Of a DNA stretch of 64,000 bases, positions 60,299 through 64,000 are shown in pieces. The first letter of the stretch is position 1, and every line of letters starts with the position of its first letter. The translations under genes and the position numbers were made by a program. Source of the stretch: Brucella cytisi (lineage in GTDB: Bacteria; Pseudomonadota; Alphaproteobacteria; Rhizobiales; Rhizobiaceae); the NCBI GenBank assembly GCA_012103075.1, contig JAAVLQ010000003.1, positions 1 to 64,000 of the forward strand. Reading direction: 5' to 3'. The notes below the pieces were generated by a model that worked only from the letters and a program-made list of their open reading frames with translations, ran no database searches and was not told the DNA's origin.

Positions 60299-60707
60299 AA
60301 TGTATTCTCCCCTGTGTATTCTTTGTGTATTTATAAAATATGCACAGTGTAGCCATGTCAACAATTTTTCGACAATGCTGCTCCGTCATACGGCGATGGC
60401 GATCTCGCACGTCGTCTATGGGATACGGCTGTCCGTATCCGACAATCTACTTTGGCTGACATTCAGGCTGAGCTTGGATGAAATGTTGGATTGCGGGCGA
60501 CGGTCTCTTTGCGATGACTGCGTGGCTTGCACCATTACGCACCTTTCGCACAGAGCCCTGATTTGCAGGGCGCCTGCTGGTCTTTCATGCGAGGAATGGA
60601 TTCGATAACCGGGGAAAGCCGACGGACAAAACTATCATTGACAACTACAGGCTTTCATGGGTGACTTTGTGAACTTCGTAAAGATACTGCGAGAGAAAGC
60701 CCTATGC
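60299..60707. other. TRAP operon promoter region
   Basis: About 400 bp with no recognisable gene. Around 60352-60375 TGTCAACAATTTTTCGACA forms an imperfect dyad that could be a GntR-type operator. No GntR gene is adjacent. Confidence 0.35.
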
Positions 60708-61031
60708 TCAAACTGCCGGGTCTACGCCCGGCGATACGGTCATCACATCTGCCCATTCCGGGTGCCTGCGATACTGCGCCCGGACGTAGGGACACAGTGG
60801 CATGATTTTTATTCCGTTCCGACGCGCGTCCTCAATCATGAAGGTTACGAGCGCCGCAGCCGATCCCGTCCCTTTCATGCTGTCCGCTGCCCCTGTATGG
60901 TCGGCGCTGATAAGGTTGGGCCCACGCTTTGTGAAGGTGATTTCAGTTTCACCATCAATTCCGTCTACGTGGGCTACATAACGCCCGTAGAGGGCATCTT
61001 TGTCTTCCTTATCCATCCTCATATCAACCAT
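60708..61031 (-). CDS. GNAT-like N-acetyltransferase (YidJ type)
   Basis: ATG 61031: MVDMRMDKEDKDALYGRYVA, then HVDGIDGETEITFTKRGPNL, ADHTGAADSMKGTGSAAALV and RRNGIKIMPLCPYVRAQYRR. The HTxxxDxxxGxGxA region and the KIxPLCPYVRA block are diagnostic of the short Gcn5-like family. About 107 residues, unbroken. Substrate unknown. It is the third gene of a minus-strand set with the two oxidoreductases. Confidence 0.82.
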   Translation of the reverse strand: MVDMRMDKEDKDALYGRYVAHVDGIDGETEITFTKRGPNLISADHTGAADSMKGTGSAAALVTFMIEDARRNGIKIMPLCPYVRAQYRRHPEWADVMTVSPGVDPAV

Positions 61032-61078
61032 CTCGATCTCCTCCCATTCTCTGATTTTACGCGTTTGCTGGACACGCT

Positions 61079-61729
61079 CTATCCGGCACGCTGCAATTGG
61101 AGAGCACGCTCCATATCTGCCCGATTGACCATCGCGCCGAACAGCGGCGTACCGGTATCGAATGAACGACTGAAAGGCAGCGGTCCTGCATCGACGGGAT
61201 CGAATCCGATCCGGTCGATAAAGACGGCAACCTCCCGGCGTGCATCTGCATCGTTTCCGGCAACTGCCATCGCACGACGCTCCGGATCGCCTGCCGGGCG
61301 AGCTTCCTCATCTATTTCGTGATAGCCCATATGGTTAAAGCTCCGCACCAGCCGCGCATGAACCGGGGAATTCTTGCACAATCTCGCTGCTCGAGCGTTC
61401 ACCTTCAAACTCGGCAATTGTTCCGTCTGTGGGTGCCCAGTAGTTCATGGCATCAACAACGATCTTGTTGGCCAACAGTTCCGGTGAAAGGCTGCGATGT
61501 TTAGACAGCGGCAATGCAAGCACGACAATATCAGCCGCTGCAATCACGTTTTCCGCCATATCAGCTTTTGCACCCGGCACCATGATTTCCAGCACGAGGG
61601 CGATGTCTTCCGGCGTTTTGAAGTTGCCAGCCGCACCTCATAGCCCGCCGCAATTGCGCGACGAGCTATGGCGGTGCCGACACGGCCCGCACCCAATATG
61701 CCGATAGTTTTGACCTGAGATATTGGCAT
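61079..61729 (-). CDS. NAD(P)-binding F420-like oxidoreductase
   Basis: ATG 61729: MPISQVKTIGILGAGRVGTA, a Rossmann GxGxxG, then MAENVIAAADIVVLALPLSK, NKIVVDAMNYWAPTDGTIAE, and after a frame change LVRSFNHMGYHEIDEEARPA, AMAVAGNDADARREVAVFID. About 215 residues of the NADP oxidoreductase coenzyme-F420-dependent family (used with NADPH in such bacteria). It follows the luciferase-like gene closely and could supply reduced cofactor to it. Two frame changes. Confidence 0.82.
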
Positions 61730-61731
61730 AT

Positions 61732-62785
61732 TCAGTTTGTTCCTTTTTTTTTCCAGAACCCAGTTCCGCATCGACGAGCGGCTTCACCTTGGTGCCCAGC
61801 AATTCTATCGACCGCAGAAATGCCTTGTGTGGCATCTGTCCGACGTCCATTTGGAAGAACTGTCGTGTATGACCAATGTGCTTGTGCAACTCGACGATAC
61901 GTTCGGCGATTTCCTCCGGACTACCCGTAAAGAGTGCGCCCGCGCCACTTGCTTCTTTGTCGTAGTGCGAGCGTGGCGGTGGCGCGAAGCCTCGGATCTT
62001 GCCGAGCTGTTCCATGACCGCATGCCAATGGGTCCAGAAGAACTCTTTGGCTTCCTTTGCATCGTCGCCGATGAAACCCGGGCTCGCGACTGAGACCTTC
62101 ACCTTTTCCGGGGCGATTTCCGCTTGGGCGGCCGCGCGCCGGTAAAGATCAGCCAGTGGTGCAAACCGCGATGCCTGACCGCCGATAATAGCGTAGGAAA
62201 TCGGAAGGCCGAGAAGACCGGCACGAACCGACGAGTGCGGATTACCCCCAGTGGCCAGCCAGACCGGCAGCGATCCGCTATCCGGGCGCGGCACAACAAG
62301 TGCATCGTTTAGCGCGGGACGAAATTTACCCTGCCGGTGATCTTTTCGCTTTCGTTGATCTTTAAAAGCAGATCAAGTTTTTCAGCATAAAGCTCGTCGT
62401 AGTCATTGAGATCATGTCCGAAAAGCGGAAAGGATCCCGTTGAAGACCCTCTGCCAGCCGTAATTTCGGCGCGTCCGTTCGACAGCGCGTCCACCGTGGC
62501 AAACTGCTGATAAACACGCACCGGGTCATCCGTGCTCAGCACGGTGACGGCGCTGCCAAGTTTAATGTTGTTTGTCGTCGATGCCGCAGCACCCAAAATG
62601 ACGGTCGCAGCCGAAGCTGGCATCTCGCGTGTATGGTGCTCGCCGATACCAAAATAATCGAGGCCCACATCATCGGCGAGTTGGATCGCCTCGAGCAGGT
62701 TGCGCGTTGCATCTGCCGTGGAGCCAAGCTCGCCGGTGGCGGTATCCTTCTGCACGTCCCCGAAACTATATACGCCCAATTCCAT
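61732..62785 (-). CDS. LLM-class flavin-dependent oxidoreductase
   Basis: ATG 62785 with AAGGAGAG upstream. MELGVYSFGDVQKDTATGEL, LADDVGLDYFGIGEHHTREM, ATVILGAAASTTNNIKLGSA, DPVRVYQQFATVDALSNGRA, the GRGSSTGSFPLFG loop, and after one frame change WLATGGNPHSSVRAGLLGLP and GSPEEIAERIVELHKHIGH. The stop depends on an A run at 61746-61754. About 345 residues. Bacterial-luciferase-like fold; substrate unknown. Confidence 0.85.
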
Positions 62786-63061
62786 ATTATTCTCTCCTTC
62801 AGGCCTATGCTGACAACCAAGTTCAGCAGTATCCATTAGTAACTGGGTGTAATATTGGTACCGTCTACTGACCTGCAAGAAGGCACATTTTCGAAACCCG
62901 GTATCCTGAAAGTGCCTGTGGCGAGATCAATTCGACGGGTAAGTTTTCTCGCAAACCAGAAAAACACTATCGCTGTCTACCATGTAGACTGACGGATTGT
63001 TTGTCGCTTATCCGGCATTTCATATTCTCGAGAATTTAGCTGTTTCCCTGAGCTGTTGGGA
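62786..63061. other. Intergenic region
   Basis: No gene supported; holds the promoter of the luciferase-like gene on minus and possibly of the LysR remnant on plus. Confidence 0.35.
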
Positions 63062-63310
63062 ATGGATTATCTTTTTGTTTTAAGTGTGTTTTTCCCAAAA
63101 TCGCCGCGCTTCCGGAACTCATGGCGGCTCCGCGCAGGCGGGCCGCGCCATCGGCCTGCAAAATCGGAACTCAGCCGCCGCATCGCGATTGGAAGAGTAA
63201 TTGGGTGTCCGCCTGATCCAGCGCTCGTCGCACCACTTTTCCGTTACTGATATTGTAACCGAACCCGGCAGGTACCGGAGGGCGGAGTTTGAAGTAACAC
63301 AAGCCGCTGC
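63062..63310 (+). pseudogene. LysR-family regulator, N-terminal remnant
   Basis: From ATG 63062 the frames join to MDYLFVLSVF, RLGRAP-like residues, KSELSRRIA and LGVRLIQRSSHHFSVTD, the start of a LysR helix-turn-helix with its dimer helix EVTQAAAAIEAIR further on. About four frame changes in 250 bp. No effector-binding domain follows; instead an AraC tail on the other strand begins at once. It is a truncated remnant. Confidence 0.55.
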
Positions 63311-63329
63311 GGCATAGAGGCAATCCGGT

Positions 63330-63475
63330 GGCGTGGGTGCGTTACCGGATTATTCTGCAGCCATTTTTGAAATGAGGCTCGATAGTCGCGTGATGTCAGG
63401 CCGCGCAGACACAGGAACGGACGATTGAAAGTGAGCGGCAAGGCATAGCCCACATTGGCAGCGACATGTGTCTAT
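63330..63475 (-). pseudogene. AraC-family C-terminal remnant
   Basis: A minus frame reads VAANVGYALPLTFNRPFL and RGLTSRDYRASFQKW, the second helix-turn-helix of an AraC protein. It is preceded by stops, so only about 45 residues remain. It abuts the LysR remnant, indicating a rearranged joint. Confidence 0.55.
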
Positions 63476-63852
63476 CACGACGCCATATTGACGAGCTTCA
63501 ACCGAAGATCATCTATCTGCAAGGCATTATCTGGACGCTCCCGATGACGGGCAAGGATTAACGGTGACTGTGATCCCTATTGCTTGTTTTGCAGCGGCCC
63601 GAGGCCGAGCAAGCAGGTGAAGACTTTCACTTCAACCTTGCTCAAAACCTTTCAAACGCTTTATCCGACATTGAATGACAATCCATCTTTGCTGGAGGAA
63701 GATTCTGGCTTGACCTTGTCACGATTGGAAGCCTCACATTTGCATTCCGGCAAAAAAATGTGGTCGCATCATATTGATGCGCTACCGGATTGCCGCACGG
63801 CAACTGATAGACCGCTTCATATTATCCGCTACCGCCGGGAAGGAATCTGCCG
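63476..63852. other. Region upstream of the P-type ATPase gene
   Basis: No recognisable gene in 370 bp. Expected to contain the promoter of the next gene; no clear CueR-type dyad found. Confidence 0.3.
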
Positions 63853-64000
63853 ATGTCATCGCATCAAGACCCGTCTTCGCATCACAAAGCTGCCGATGGC
63901 TTCCATGACCACGCAGGACATGGCGGGGCGACAATTAAGAGCCACACTACTGCCAATATGCCGGCTAGTGACAGAGCAACGGGCTCCACAGCTAAAGACG
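63853..64000 (+). CDS. Heavy-metal (copper-type) P-type ATPase, N-terminus only
   Basis: ATG 63853 with AAGGAATC upstream. The head MSSHQDPSSHHKAADGFHDH then AGHGGATIKSH is the His-rich N-terminal extension common to CopA-like transporters of Rhizobiales that lack or precede a metal-binding domain. Only 49 codons are in the window, so no TGDN-type or CPC motif can be checked. Likely role: copper or silver export. Confidence 0.55.
   Translation, partial: MSSHQDPSSHHKAADGFHDHAGHGGATIKSHTTANMPASDRATGSTAKD

Overview
The window looks like chromosomal or chromid DNA of an alphaproteobacterium of the Rhizobiales, most likely the Brucella/Ochrobactrum group. Reasons: a trigger-factor paralogue close to the Brucellaceae form, DUF982 and DUF2865 proteins, a fused CoxA-CoxC oxidase, an HWE histidine kinase, an Irr-type iron box, a TRAP transporter and rhizobial-style AraC regulators. 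No tRNA or rRNA gene and no CRISPR array was found. Nearly every gene longer than about 500 bp needs one or more frame corrections, including usually conserved ones (cytochrome oxidase, ferrichrome uptake), often at homopolymers. Most of these breaks are therefore probably sequencing or assembly indels. Gene spans below are whole genes reconstructed across the breaks.

Layout. 1-3.7 kb: amino-sugar locus (SIS isomerase and BadF-type kinase on minus; two permeases and a UgpC-like ATPase on plus), with an apparent deletion scar near 895. 3.8-4.6 kb: IS6-family element. 4.9-5.2 kb: SDR remnant. 5.8-20.4 kb: the most striking part, a type I secretion island. It holds a roughly 6.2-kb glycine-repeat surface/secreted protein gene, directly followed by a trigger-factor-like chaperone without the ribosome-binding domain, an AraC regulator, a small EF-hand protein, the ABC exporter and HlyD adaptor, and a long acidic repeat-poor protein. 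A second, truncated IS6-family copy in the same orientation closes the island at 20.6-20.9 kb. 21-28 kb: TetR regulators, a RibD-like reductase and EmrAB-type efflux. 28-31.5 kb: DUF982, PRC-barrel, multihaem cytochrome c and oxidase assembly genes. 31.5-35 kb: caa3-type oxidase (CoxB with cytochrome c domain, fused CoxA-CoxC). 35-39 kb: ExoD and small envelope/hypothetical genes.

39.3-42 kb: autotransporter. 43.8-50.7 kb: hydroxamate-siderophore uptake (AraC, TonB receptor with an Irr-like box, FhuD, FhuB, FhuC). 51-56 kb: cupin-AraC regulator, small proteins, HWE kinase. 56-57 kb: ArsR/SRPBCC/glyoxalase set. 57.3-60.3 kb: TRAP transporter. 60.7-62.8 kb: GNAT, NAD(P)-binding and luciferase-like oxidoreductase. 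The end holds LysR and AraC remnants and the first codons of a His-rich copper-type P-ATPase.

The coherent new-looking system is the secretion island: one exporter, one giant cargo with RTX-like Gly/Asp repeats, a candidate dedicated foldase/chaperone next to the cargo, and accessory small proteins, bracketed by insertion-sequence ends.
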